Origin: CAXMQS01 sp964195995
GTDB taxonomy: Bacteria; Actinomycetota; Acidimicrobiia; Spongiisociales; JAOTWH01
Length of the DNA stretch: 64,000 bases
Assembly (NCBI GenBank): GCA_964195995.1
Contig: CAXMQS010000075.1
Coordinates: 1-64,000, forward strand
Reading direction: 5' to 3'
Below the pieces are notes generated by a model, which was not told where the DNA came from, did no database searches, and worked only from the letters and a program-made list of their open reading frames with translations. The translations under genes were made by a program, and so were the position numbers. Below are positions 16,492 through 25,589 of the stretch, in pieces. How positions within the stretch are numbered: position 1 is the first letter of the stretch; each line of letters opens with the position of its first letter.

Positions 16492-18834
16492 CTACTCGTA
16501 TCTGAGCGCGACGCCCGGTCGTAGTCTCACGGCGCGGCGTACCGGCAGCAGAACGACGACCGCCGCTATCAGCAAAGTGGCGACGAGGGCCAGGGGGAGC
16601 GGCCACAACGGGAAGCGAACGGCAAAGGTGACGTCGAATGAGTTGCTGAGCAGCTTGATGAGAATCGTGGCTATCAGGTAGCCGAGCGGTATCGCCGCCA
16701 ACCAGCCGAGGACCGAGACCGCCAGAGCCTCGGCGCGGATCATGCGACGGATGTGGCGGGCCCTAGCCCCGATGGAACGAAGGATGCCGATTTCGCGCGT
16801 CCGCTCGAAGATGTTCATGGTCATGGTGTTCACCAGCCCGATCATCCCGATGGCGATCACGGGAAGGCCAAGGATCATGAGAATGGCGATGATCAGGCGG
16901 TTCTGGGATTGGTTGGCCTGACGGTCGATGTAGCGAGCCTCGACGGTGGCCGGGATCTTGTCTCTTGCCAATGCTCGCTGAATGGAGATGGTCGTGGCAT
17001 CGACGAAGGCTTCGTCGCTTTGGGTGGTGACCACGAAGTACGACTGAGGAACTTCTTTGTCTGTCAGTTGAAGCGTCGTTGACAGGGGCATGAAGAGGGT
17101 CTTGCCGTCGTTGATCATCAGCGAGTCAACGCCTACCACCTTCACTGAGACCTCGGTGAGAGAAGTCTCGACCTGGATGGTGTCGCCGACGCCGATGCCT
17201 GCGATCCTGGCTAGAGCGGGGCCTGCGACCGCCACCAGCTGTGCCTGCGACTCTTCGCTGGGGGTGAACCAGCGGCCGTCGAGCAGATCTGGATGGAATG
17301 CAGCCGCATCGTGGGTCTGGCCGTGCAGTGCGTAGCTGTCGCCGGCGACGCCCGCATTGGAGTACACGACAGGGGTTGTCGCGGCGACTCCGGGCACGCT
17401 GGCGATGGTGTTCCCGGCATCGGCATTCAAGCTGACTGCGATGTCGCCACCCTCGCCGTCATAGGTCTGATCGGAGAGGTCTATGACCGCGATCCCCATG
17501 GCGAGGAATCCGAGAAAGGTGCCAACGGCGAACCCGATCTGGAGCGCGGTGGTGAGGGTGCGGGCTTTGCGGCGGGCGGCGTTACGCAGTCCGAGCCGAG
17601 CGGGCCGCGATAGGAACCGGGTGCGTCGCAAGGCCTCGTCGACGGTGGAGGAGCCGAAGGTGTCGGCGACGCCGTGATCGACGAGGGCTTGGCGCACCGG
17701 CACCCGCGTCGCCCGCAGGATGGCCGGCAGGGCAGCCCCCACCGTGGCGCTGAGGCCAACGACAATGCTCATTGCCAGCACCCATGGCGGTATGCCGAAC
17801 CCTGGTTCGATGCCGGAGAATTGGCGACCGGTGAAGCCGACCAGGAGGTTCGACAGGAAGATTCCTGCAGCTACTCCAAGGGCCGTCCCGAGGGCGCCGA
17901 GGAGGGCGGCGGTCAACAGGTAGGAGCGGACAATGGCGCGGCGGGGCCCGCCGACGGCCTTGATAATGCCGATCTCCCGGGTCTGCTCGCGAACGACAGT
18001 GTTCATGGTGGTGTAGACCATCAGCAGAGCGGAGATGAGGCCGAGGGCGGCGATGATGTACATCAACTGAACGATGTTGCCGACCTGGTCCTTCTCGGGC
18101 CAGTCGCCGGCGGCGCGACTGCGCAGGGGCTCCCAATACGTAATCTCTGGGTCGACGTCCGCCAGGTACTCGCGGACCGTGTCTCCCGCTGCAGCCAGCG
18201 CGGCTGGAGAGTTGTCGTCAACCCGCAGGTCGATCCAGCTGATTCCGGGGTACTCGATGGCGGCTTGGAGGCGCCCGAGATCGAGATAGAAAACGGGATC
18301 GGCGTCGTCGACCGTGGCGCTCCACTCCAGCGTGGTGCCGATACCGGAGACGACCACAGGAGACCCACCGAACGACAGGTCGTCGCCGATGCCGGCATCG
18401 AGGCGGCCGCTGCGAGAGTTCTGGGGGTCTGCCAGCACCTGTCCAGGGCCGGGGAAGTCACCCTCGAGTAGCTGCACAGCGTTGACCTCTTGATTCGAGA
18501 AGTCGTCGACGGCGACGAACAGCGCCTGACTCTGGCCGCCTCCGTACCAAACGGTGGTGTTGGTCAGGACCCGCGCCTCAACGCCTGCGATGTTAGGAAG
18601 GTCGCGGATGGCGTTGATGTCGGCGTCCGCGAGGACGACTCCGTTGGGGCTGAGCCGCAGGTCCCACAGCAGGTCGCTCTCCACCCGCTCGTTCATGGCG
18701 TCGTCGATTAGCGAGGGAACAGCGAACATCCACAGGCCGGTGACGGAGGCGGCGATGGTCGCGATCGTGAAGAAGGCCCTGGCCTTGCGTCGGCTTAGCT
18801 CTCGCCACGCCTTGCGGGTCAGTGTTGTCGCCAT
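16492..18834 (-). CDS. ABC transporter permease, FtsX/MacB type (system 1)
   Basis: A 780-residue protein with two FtsX units. An N-terminal membrane helix (about 20-40) is followed by a large extracytoplasmic domain (about 45-270) and three helices with REQTREIGIIKAVGG between them. The second half repeats the plan, with ERTREIGILRSIGARARHIRR near residue 700. Such permeases do not import solutes: they move lipoproteins, lipids or peptides at the membrane face, or transmit mechanical work. It lies 4 bases after the ATPase gene at 18839, so the two form an operon. A second, diverged copy of the system is at 29008-32057. Confidence 0.87.
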   Translation of the reverse strand: MATTLTRKAWRELSRRKARAFFTIATIAASVTGLWMFAVPSLIDDAMNERVESDLLWDLRLSPNGVVLADADINAIRDLPNIAGVEARVLTNTTVWYGGGQSQALFVAVDDFSNQEVNAVQLLEGDFPGPGQVLADPQNSRSGRLDAGIGDDLSFGGSPVVVSGIGTTLEWSATVDDADPVFYLDLGRLQAAIEYPGISWIDLRVDDNSPAALAAAGDTVREYLADVDPEITYWEPLRSRAAGDWPEKDQVGNIVQLMYIIAALGLISALLMVYTTMNTVVREQTREIGIIKAVGGPRRAIVRSYLLTAALLGALGTALGVAAGIFLSNLLVGFTGRQFSGIEPGFGIPPWVLAMSIVVGLSATVGAALPAILRATRVPVRQALVDHGVADTFGSSTVDEALRRTRFLSRPARLGLRNAARRKARTLTTALQIGFAVGTFLGFLAMGIAVIDLSDQTYDGEGGDIAVSLNADAGNTIASVPGVAATTPVVYSNAGVAGDSYALHGQTHDAAAFHPDLLDGRWFTPSEESQAQLVAVAGPALARIAGIGVGDTIQVETSLTEVSVKVVGVDSLMINDGKTLFMPLSTTLQLTDKEVPQSYFVVTTQSDEAFVDATTISIQRALARDKIPATVEARYIDRQANQSQNRLIIAILMILGLPVIAIGMIGLVNTMTMNIFERTREIGILRSIGARARHIRRMIRAEALAVSVLGWLAAIPLGYLIATILIKLLSNSFDVTFAVRFPLWPLPLALVATLLIAAVVVLLPVRRAVRLRPGVALRYE

Positions 18835-18838
18835 CGCG

Positions 18839-19570
18839 TCAGCCCGACTCGACGACCCGTCCGTCGCGCACCGTCACGGTCTTATGAGCATGCGCCGCGA
18901 GATCGGTGTCATGAGTGACGTAGAGGACGGTGGTGCCGTCTCGGTTGAGCCCGGACAGCAGGTCAAGCACGTGCTGTGCGGTATCGGTGTCGAGATTGCC
19001 TGTCGGCTCGTCTGCGATGAGGATCGCCGGATCTCGAGCCAGTGCCCTGGCGATGGCAACCCGCTGCTGTTCGCCCCCCGAGAGCTCCATTGGCAAGTGA
19101 TCGCCCTTGTCGCCGAGCCCCACCCGTTCCAGGTTGTGGGTTGCGCGATCGATGGCGTTGTCGGTGCTCTCCTTGGCGAAGTCGAGGGGGAGCATGGCGT
19201 TCTCGAGCGCGGTGAGCGTCGGGAGCAACTGGAAGAACTGGAACACGATGCCAACGTTCACTCCTCGCCAGATGGCCAACTCCTCCTCGCTCATCTCGTC
19301 GATGCGCTCTCCGCCAACAGTCACAGTGCCGGCCGTGGGCCGATCGATACCGGTGATGATGTTGAGGATGGTGGATTTACCGCTTCCGGATGGTCCGACG
19401 ATCGCGGTGAAGTCGCCTCTGTCGATTGTGAGATCGATGCCCTGCAGAGCCCGGTACTCAAGGCGCCCGCTCTGATAGGTCTTCTCGACGTCGCGCAACT
19501 CGATGAGTGAGGGGCGAGCACCCTCCACAGGACGCGACTCGACAGCGAAATCAGTAGGCACTCTGCCCAT
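18839..19570 (-). CDS. ABC transporter ATPase, LolD/MacB type (system 1)
   Basis: A 243-residue ATPase: Walker A GPSGSGKS, Q-loop FQFFQLLPTL, signature LSGGEQQR, Walker B ILIADEPTGNLD, H-loop VTHD. About 20 N-terminal residues precede the usual family start. GGGAGGA lies 5 bases before ATG 19570. It drives the neighbouring FtsX-type permease. The 226 bp upstream (19571-19796) hold nothing I recognise. Confidence 0.88.
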   Translation of the reverse strand: MGRVPTDFAVESRPVEGARPSLIELRDVEKTYQSGRLEYRALQGIDLTIDRGDFTAIVGPSGSGKSTILNIITGIDRPTAGTVTVGGERIDEMSEEELAIWRGVNVGIVFQFFQLLPTLTALENAMLPLDFAKESTDNAIDRATHNLERVGLGDKGDHLPMELSGGEQQRVAIARALARDPAILIADEPTGNLDTDTAQHVLDLLSGLNRDGTTVLYVTHDTDLAAHAHKTVTVRDGRVVESG

Positions 19571-19796
19571 GGATTCCTCCCCGATGTGCTGTCATCGACC
19601 TTGCAGGCCACAGGGGGCTGCGGCTAGAGCAGGAAGGCCCAATCCACCAGGCCGCCGAGGCCCATCCAGAGCTGTGCTTGGAGACTGCTGTGGCGGTGAG
19701 GAGACAACTAGGCCCGCATCTGCCGGGTCGCCACCAGTTAGCCGGCGATGGCTCCGATGACCGTCGCCCGAATGACCCCATCGTGATCCGCCTTGG

Positions 19797-20861
19797 CTAG
19801 ACGCTGGCGAGAACAACGCGGTTGAGGCCGGCAGCTTTGGCCTCGTAGAGAGCACGATCGGCGCCCTCGATCAGCATCGTCGGTGTTGGCGTTGTCAGCC
19901 CCGCTGCCGCGATTCCGATGCTGGCTGTCACCGCCTCGTCGCCCCAATCGGCGTGTTCGATGGCGCTGCGGATCCGTTCGGCCAATACGCGGGCGCCACC
20001 CGTCCCCGTGTTGGCGAAGATGACGGCGAATTCACTGCTGCCGTAACGGGCCACGAAGTCTGATGCTCTGCTCTGCTCGCCGATCAGTCGAGAAGCCGCC
20101 TCCAGGACCCTTTCCCCCGCTGCGGCGCCCGAGTCGCCGTGTGCCGTGACACCGTCGAGGTCGATGATGGCGAAGGACAACTCGTCGCCATAGCGAACTG
20201 CTCGCGAGCATTCCTCGGCGAGCCTCTCCATCAAGCCTTTGCGATTGTGCAGGCCATTCAGCGGGTCGGTGAGGGCGAGCTGGTCCAGTTGCGAGAAACT
20301 CGCTTCGAGTTCGTGTCGAGGGTTCTGGAAGCGACCTTCGTACCGCTCTTCGGACCAAGTACCGAGTTGCATGCTGCGCAACTCGAGCTGAGCGACGGTC
20401 TGGCGGCCGAGTGCCACCAGAGACCTCCTGTGATCTTCTGTCAGCTCCCGTGGTTCTGTGTCCATCACGCACAAAGTGCCGACGGCGTTGCCGCTCCTAG
20501 TCACCAATGGGACGCCGGCGTAGAAACGGACTCCCGGTTGGTCGGCCACAAGCGGATTCTCTGCGAACCGATCGTCCTCGCGAGTGTCGGGCACGATGAG
20601 GAGTTCCGTTGGTTCGAGGATGGCAAGAGCGCTGATCGCCACGTCGCGCGCGGTCTGAGTGGCATCGAGTCCAACGCGAGACTTGAACCATTGGCGGTCG
20701 GCGTCGACGAAGGTGATGAGGCCGATGGGCGCTTCACACAGCTTGGTCGCGAGCATCGTTAGGTCGTCGTAGGCCTGCTCGGGGAGGGTGTCGAGGATGT
20801 CGAACCCCAGCAGCTCCTGGACCCGGGCGGCTTCGTTCATGGGGATTGGGGCGGCGACCAT
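19797..20861 (-). CDS. GAF-GGDEF protein with degenerate GGDEF signature
   Basis: A 354-residue cytoplasmic protein. Residues 10-165 are a GAF domain of the type common in such proteins (ARVQELLGFDILDTLPEQAYDDLT..., FYAGVPLVTRSGNAVGTLCVMD). A short helical linker leads to a GGDEF domain (about 195-352, TDPLNGLHNRKGLMERL). The catalytic signature reads RYGSSEF (residues 272-278) instead of RYGG(D/E)EF, so the metal-binding acid and one glycine are lost; it may bind GTP or act as a regulator without making c-di-GMP (inference). GAGGT lies 8 bases before ATG 20861. It is divergent from the kinase/cold-shock-fusion operon 161 bp away, which suggests a shared pathway. Confidence 0.85.
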   Translation of the reverse strand: MVAAPIPMNEAARVQELLGFDILDTLPEQAYDDLTMLATKLCEAPIGLITFVDADRQWFKSRVGLDATQTARDVAISALAILEPTELLIVPDTREDDRFAENPLVADQPGVRFYAGVPLVTRSGNAVGTLCVMDTEPRELTEDHRRSLVALGRQTVAQLELRSMQLGTWSEERYEGRFQNPRHELEASFSQLDQLALTDPLNGLHNRKGLMERLAEECSRAVRYGDELSFAIIDLDGVTAHGDSGAAAGERVLEAASRLIGEQSRASDFVARYGSSEFAVIFANTGTGGARVLAERIRSAIEHADWGDEAVTASIGIAAAGLTTPTPTMLIEGADRALYEAKAAGLNRVVLASV

Positions 20862-21022
20862 CTTGGGACCTCGGAGTTGTTGCGACTTTGGTCTTCAACG
20901 AGTTATCGGACCGTTCTGGCAGCGCTTGAGGAGGCGGTTGCAGTGGGTGTTGTTCGTCGATGCAGGAGCCAACAAGCAGGTCAATGAAGACGCCGAAGCG
21001 CCGATAACTAGTCAGGCATCTG

Positions 21023-22510
21023 ATGACCAACCAAGAGACCACCACCCCCAAGGAGATCTCCCTTCGCAGCGCGACCAAGGGAGCGGTTGGCGTCGTTCTG
21101 GCGACCCTCGTTGTGGCGGCCCTGATCTTCTCCAATTCCTTCGCCGCCCGGCGTGTCACAGAGAGTGCCCGCGTCCTCGATCTCAGCGAGTCGGTACTGG
21201 GCGCCAACGCTCTGGTACTGAGCTCTCTCAGCCAAGCTCTTCTTCTTGCCGAGGACCTACAGCTGGGCGTAGCAGATGAAGGCACGGCATCGGCAGCCCT
21301 CGCCGAAGCGCGCCGGGTACTCGCCGATCTATCGAGCCGTACTGAGGCCCTGGGGACCTCGCTCGGAAACGACGGCTCAGAGATCGAAGCGGCGGCGATG
21401 GCGGCGTTGGCGTCAGGGGCCACCGTGGCATCGATGGTGGGGAGCGGCGACGTCGTCCGGGCCGCCGAGCTTCTGTCGGGCGATGCCTTGGGCGCATTCG
21501 AGGACCTGCGCGATGTCGCTGCCGATCACAAACAGTCTGCTGCCCGCAGCGTCGAGTCCACCTCCGACTTCCTCTCGATGCTCGGGAGCTTCCCCGCTTT
21601 CCTCGTGGCGCTTTTCGTGCCCGGCATAGCCATCCTGATATACCGCCGCATCGCCAAGGGCCAGTTGTCGGTAGCCGAGGCCCAGCTTGACGCCCGTCTC
21701 GAAGCCGAGCACGAGATTGTGGTCGCCAAGGATGAGTTCGTGGCGAGCATCTCACACGAGCTGCGCACGCCATTGACCACCATCTATGGCTTCTCTGAGA
21801 TCCTCTTGGACCAGGGACTGGTCGATCCGGAGTACGCCACCGAGCTGCTGACGCTGATCAACACGGAATCTGCCGAGCTGCACCGCATGGTCGAGGATCT
21901 GCTGACGACTGCTCGTTGGGAGGCCGGAACGATCGCCTTCCAAATTACCGAGGTCGATCTGGTGGCCGAGGTGGACGTCAATGCCTTGGGCCTGGAGCGC
22001 ACCGGACTGCACCTCGAGACGGATCTGGGCGCCACCAAGATATGGGCCGATCACATGAGGGTTCGTCAGATCCTCCGCAACCTCCTGTCCAATGCCGACC
22101 GACACGGCGGCGATGTTGTTCGTGTTACCAGCGAGGATGTCGGCGACTTCGTTGAGATTGTGGTCGCGGACGACGGCGACGGGGTCCCTGACGACAAAGG
22201 TGTCTGGCTGTTCACTCGATATGTGCATGAGGGTGAAGATCCGTTGACGGTCGGATCGGTCGGTATGGGGCTGGCGGTCGTGAAGATTCTGGCGGAAGGC
22301 ATGGGAGGCTCGGCTCGCTACGAGCGGAGCGATGGTTGGAGCCACTTCATCGTCACGTTGCCCGGCAGCGAGAGCGTCGTGGCCGCGGTCACCGCTGGTG
22401 GCGACGTGGTCGGAGTGCCCCAGGGCGACGCGATCCTTGGAAAACAGATCGCAGCGACAGAGGCGCCTAGTGACGGCGGCGGAGCCAATTCACCGTTCCC
22501 GCAGAGGTGA
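21023..22510 (+). CDS. Membrane sensor histidine kinase
   Basis: A 495-residue kinase. Membrane helix 1 (about 21-42), a helical Ala-rich outer domain (43-187) and helix 2 (188-208) lead without a clear HAMP domain into a short coiled linker. The HisKA box is SISHELRTPLTTIYGFSEIL with phospho-acceptor His245. The ATPase domain has N-box NLLSNADRHGG (353-363), G1 DDGDGVPDDKG and G2 GSVGMGLAVVK. The C-terminal 45 residues are an Ala/Gly/Val-rich tail of unknown role. It is first in an operon: the cold-shock-fusion gene starts 7 bases after its stop and a receiver follows. TAGTCA eight bases before ATG may be its -10. Confidence 0.88.
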   Translation: MTNQETTTPKEISLRSATKGAVGVVLATLVVAALIFSNSFAARRVTESARVLDLSESVLGANALVLSSLSQALLLAEDLQLGVADEGTASAALAEARRVLADLSSRTEALGTSLGNDGSEIEAAAMAALASGATVASMVGSGDVVRAAELLSGDALGAFEDLRDVAADHKQSAARSVESTSDFLSMLGSFPAFLVALFVPGIAILIYRRIAKGQLSVAEAQLDARLEAEHEIVVAKDEFVASISHELRTPLTTIYGFSEILLDQGLVDPEYATELLTLINTESAELHRMVEDLLTTARWEAGTIAFQITEVDLVAEVDVNALGLERTGLHLETDLGATKIWADHMRVRQILRNLLSNADRHGGDVVRVTSEDVGDFVEIVVADDGDGVPDDKGVWLFTRYVHEGEDPLTVGSVGMGLAVVKILAEGMGGSARYERSDGWSHFIVTLPGSESVVAAVTAGGDVVGVPQGDAILGKQIAATEAPSDGGGANSPFPQR

Positions 22511-22517
22511 TGCGGCC

Positions 22518-25160
22518 ATGGGGCGCAGCATCTTGATGCAGATCGGCCAGCGAGATTTGCTGCGTTCAGCGATTGCGTTGGCTCTAGCTCTGGGCGTGAT
22601 CGCTGTCGTGCTGGTGCCGACGACTGCCTCCGCAATAGCGAATGGCACCTACAGAGACGAGTTCCTGACCAACCATTCGTATTCCGGAAACGACGGAACG
22701 CTTCTCTGGTCGACCGATTGGCTCGAATCGGGTGAATCCGATGGGCCCAACACCGGACTCATAGCTGCCGAGTCCGAGCCGCATTGCGCAATTGGCAACT
22801 GTCTCGTGCTCGGGAAGTCTGGTACTAATCCCCAAGCCGAGGTCGAGCGCGAGGCGGACCTCGACGGAGCGATGACGGCGGTACTTACCTTCGACTTCAA
22901 GCGGCACCTGCACGGTGCTGGCTCCGGCCAGGTCGAGCTCGAGGCGAAGAATGTAGGTGGAGGCGGCTGGACCGTGCTCCAGACGTGGCCCATCAACGTT
23001 GGCGATCCATCCCAACAGTCGGCATCCTTCGACATCTTGGCCTTCGCGGCTCCCGACACGCGGTTCAGGTTCCGAGTCTCCGGGTCGACCGACGCCAGCC
23101 ACCTCAACGTCGACAATCTGCAGATAGCGGCGACATTCAACCAGGCCCCGGTCCTTGACCCGGTTGGCGATCGCGTCGGGGACGAAGGCACGTTGATCGC
23201 CTTCACTGCCACGGCCAGCGACCCAGATGTGCCGGCGAACGGCCTCATCTTCTCTCTGGCGGGAGCGCCGCCGGGAGCGTCCATCACTGCTGGTGGCGAC
23301 TTCACATGGATTCCCACCGAGGCTCAGGGTCCGGGTACTTACACCCTCGACGTAGTGGCTACCGATGACGGCACCCCCAACCAAGCCGACTTCGAGACCA
23401 TCGAGGTCACCGTCGATGAGGTCAACATCGACGTGGTGGCAGATGCAATCGCCGACGACACCATCGACGAGATGTTGGCCTACGGCTTCACCGCCACAGC
23501 CACCGATCTCGACCTGCCTGCCAACATTCTGACGTGGACGATGCCAATAGGCCCCGCTGGTGCTGCCGTGACGACGGGCGGAGCCTTCACCTGGACACCT
23601 GCTGAGTCCCAGGGACCTGGCGCCTACGCCGTGACCCTGCGGGTCAATGATGGCGAAGGCAGCGACGACGAGGTCGACTTCACCATCACCGTCGATGAGG
23701 TCAACACCGCGCCGGTGATAACCGACCCCGGTCCGCGTCTCTCGGGCGAGGGCGACACGATCTCGCTGGCGGTGGAGGGCTCCGATTCGGACCTTCCGGC
23801 CAACGCGCTGCTGTGGGCGGCTGTTGGCCTTCCCACGGGTCTCACTATCGGTCCGACCGGCGTCATCTCGGGAGTCATCGATCCGCTGGCGGCTGCAGGT
23901 TCTCCCTACTCGGTCACGGTCACCCTTACCGACGACGGAACTCTGGTGCTCGACGATGCCGTGGCGTTCTCGTGGACGGTCGTCGACAGCAACCAGGCCC
24001 CGGTTCTGGACCCGGTTGGTGATTACTCAGGTGACGAAGACACGTTGATTGGCTTCACGGCTACAGCCAGCGACCCCGACCTCCCAGTGCAAGGCCTCAG
24101 TCTCTCCCTTGCGGGCGAACCGCTGGGAGCAGCGATCACCGCAGGCGGCGATTTCACCTGGACCCCCACCGAGGCTCAGGGTGCTGGTGTCTACACCTTC
24201 GACGTAGTGGTCACCGACGACGGCGTACCCAACCTGGCTTCGGCCGAGACCATCACTATCACCGTCACCGAGGTCAACGTCGACGTTGTCGCCAACGCCG
24301 TTGCCAACCCCACTATCGACGAGATGGTGGCCTACGGCTTCACCGCTACCGCGGTCGATCCCGACCTGCCAGCCAACACCTTGACCTGGAACTTGGTGTC
24401 GGGACCCACCGGAGCAGCCGTCACCACAGGCGGTGCCTTCAGCTGGACCCCAACTGAGACCCAGGGACCCGCCTCCCACCCCGTCACCCTGCGGGTGACT
24501 GACGGGCTCTCTACCTCCGATGTCTCCTTCACCATCACCGTGAATGAGATCGTTGAACCGCCGCCACCGGTAACGCCCCCGCCGACTCCGCCTCCAGTCG
24601 AGCCACCGCCTCCAATAGAGCCACCTCCAGTAGAACCACCGGCGCCGCCCGCCGAACCAGTGCCGCCGCCGGATCCGGTTCCGGAGCCAGAGATCGCACC
24701 AATCGAGCCGCCGTCAGCAGTCGTAACAGCCTCAGCCCGCAAGGAAGCAGTCGTCGAGGCGCTGAGCGGCTTCGAGGCCGCACAAGCTGATACGTCCGAG
24801 CGTTCGATCGCCCGAACGTTGGTAACCATGAGCGGGGTGACGGTGGCTGCCGTCAGCTCGCTCGGCATGCCCTTCTTCCTCCTGGTCGGACTGGGATTGA
24901 TGGTTGCCACCATCGGCAACGTCAGCATCTTCCCGCTGATCGGTCGCAGCCGACGGAGGCAGGGCACAGTTGCTCGGTTCAACTCAAAAACGGGATACGG
25001 TTTCATCGTGGCTGACAACGACTCAGCCGAAGTGTTCGTGCACGGAGAGAGCCTCCGTCGTCGGGTTCAAGAGCTGGCTCCAGGCCAACGGGTTTCGTAT
25101 TGTGTGATCAAGGGGAGCCACCGCGACTTCGCCCTGGCAGTTAGGACCATCGAAAAATGA
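22518..25160 (+). CDS. Surface Ig-like repeat protein with membrane helix and C-terminal cold-shock domain
   Basis: An 880-residue protein of unusual architecture. A signal peptide (1-39) is followed by a beta-sandwich-like N-terminal domain (about 45-208), five Ig-like/cadherin-like repeats (about 210-665) sharing PVLDPVGD, FTATASDPDLPAN, FTWTPTEAQGPG and ITVTEVN motifs, a Pro/Glu-rich stalk (about 670-725), a hydrophobic stretch (about 765-800, one long or two short helices), then GRSRRR. Residues 815-880 are a cold-shock domain: GTVARFN, RNP1 KTGYGFI, RNP2 VFVH, and PGQRVSY. Basic residues after the helix place this domain in the cytoplasm, where it could bind RNA or single-stranded DNA. 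ATG 22518 follows the kinase gene by 7 bases; MQIGQ at 22536 is an alternative start. Its stop overlaps the receiver start (ATGA). Its role is unknown; signalling from surface to nucleic acid is an inference. Confidence 0.85.
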   Translation: MGRSILMQIGQRDLLRSAIALALALGVIAVVLVPTTASAIANGTYRDEFLTNHSYSGNDGTLLWSTDWLESGESDGPNTGLIAAESEPHCAIGNCLVLGKSGTNPQAEVEREADLDGAMTAVLTFDFKRHLHGAGSGQVELEAKNVGGGGWTVLQTWPINVGDPSQQSASFDILAFAAPDTRFRFRVSGSTDASHLNVDNLQIAATFNQAPVLDPVGDRVGDEGTLIAFTATASDPDVPANGLIFSLAGAPPGASITAGGDFTWIPTEAQGPGTYTLDVVATDDGTPNQADFETIEVTVDEVNIDVVADAIADDTIDEMLAYGFTATATDLDLPANILTWTMPIGPAGAAVTTGGAFTWTPAESQGPGAYAVTLRVNDGEGSDDEVDFTITVDEVNTAPVITDPGPRLSGEGDTISLAVEGSDSDLPANALLWAAVGLPTGLTIGPTGVISGVIDPLAAAGSPYSVTVTLTDDGTLVLDDAVAFSWTVVDSNQAPVLDPVGDYSGDEDTLIGFTATASDPDLPVQGLSLSLAGEPLGAAITAGGDFTWTPTEAQGAGVYTFDVVVTDDGVPNLASAETITITVTEVNVDVVANAVANPTIDEMVAYGFTATAVDPDLPANTLTWNLVSGPTGAAVTTGGAFSWTPTETQGPASHPVTLRVTDGLSTSDVSFTITVNEIVEPPPPVTPPPTPPPVEPPPPIEPPPVEPPAPPAEPVPPPDPVPEPEIAPIEPPSAVVTASARKEAVVEALSGFEAAQADTSERSIARTLVTMSGVTVAAVSSLGMPFFLLVGLGLMVATIGNVSIFPLIGRSRRRQGTVARFNSKTGYGFIVADNDSAEVFVHGESLRRRVQELAPGQRVSYCVIKGSHRDFALAVRTIEK

Positions 25161-25550
25161 GTGCAGACAAGCCCCGCAAGGTGATTCTCATCATCGAGGA
25201 TGTGGAGTCGACGCAGGACGTAATCGAAAATGAGCCTGCGTGACCTGGACGCCGGCTTCCGCTTCGCGAGCGATGGGCTAGAAGGCCTGCGGTTAGCAGC
25301 AGAATTGCTCCCGGATCTCATCGTGCTCGACCTGGCGTTGCCCAAGGTAAAGGGCGATGAGGTTCTGCGGGTGTTGCGGGAAGATCCGTTGACCAGGTCT
25401 ATTCCGGTGCTGGTGGTGACAGCCCACGGTCAGTCGGGGATGGCGCGGGCTGTCATCGAGCTCGGAGCCGACGCCTTCATGGAGAAGCCGTTCCTCCCTG
25501 TTGAGCTGCTGGCGGCTGCCCACGAGCTGCTAAAGCGCCCCATCGTCTAG
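25157..25550 (+). pseudogene. Single-domain response regulator with a +1 frame break
   Basis: From ATG 25157 (overlapping the upstream stop as ATGA) the frame reads MSADKPRKVILIIEDVESTQDVIE and then stops at 25243. The rest of a receiver domain continues in another frame from 25230 to 25550. Removing one A from the AAAA run at 25227-25230 restores a perfect 130-residue receiver: acidic pair Glu14/Asp15, phospho-acceptor Asp58 (LIVLDLALP), Thr88 (VVTAHG) and Lys110 (MEKPF). There is no output domain. It is either a sequencing error in a homopolymer, a recent mutation, or a +1 frameshift site. As third gene of the operon it is the natural partner of the kinase at 21023. Confidence 0.85.
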
Positions 25551-25589
25551 CGTCATACTCGTTGCGCTCTCGTTCGAAAGGGGACACCC

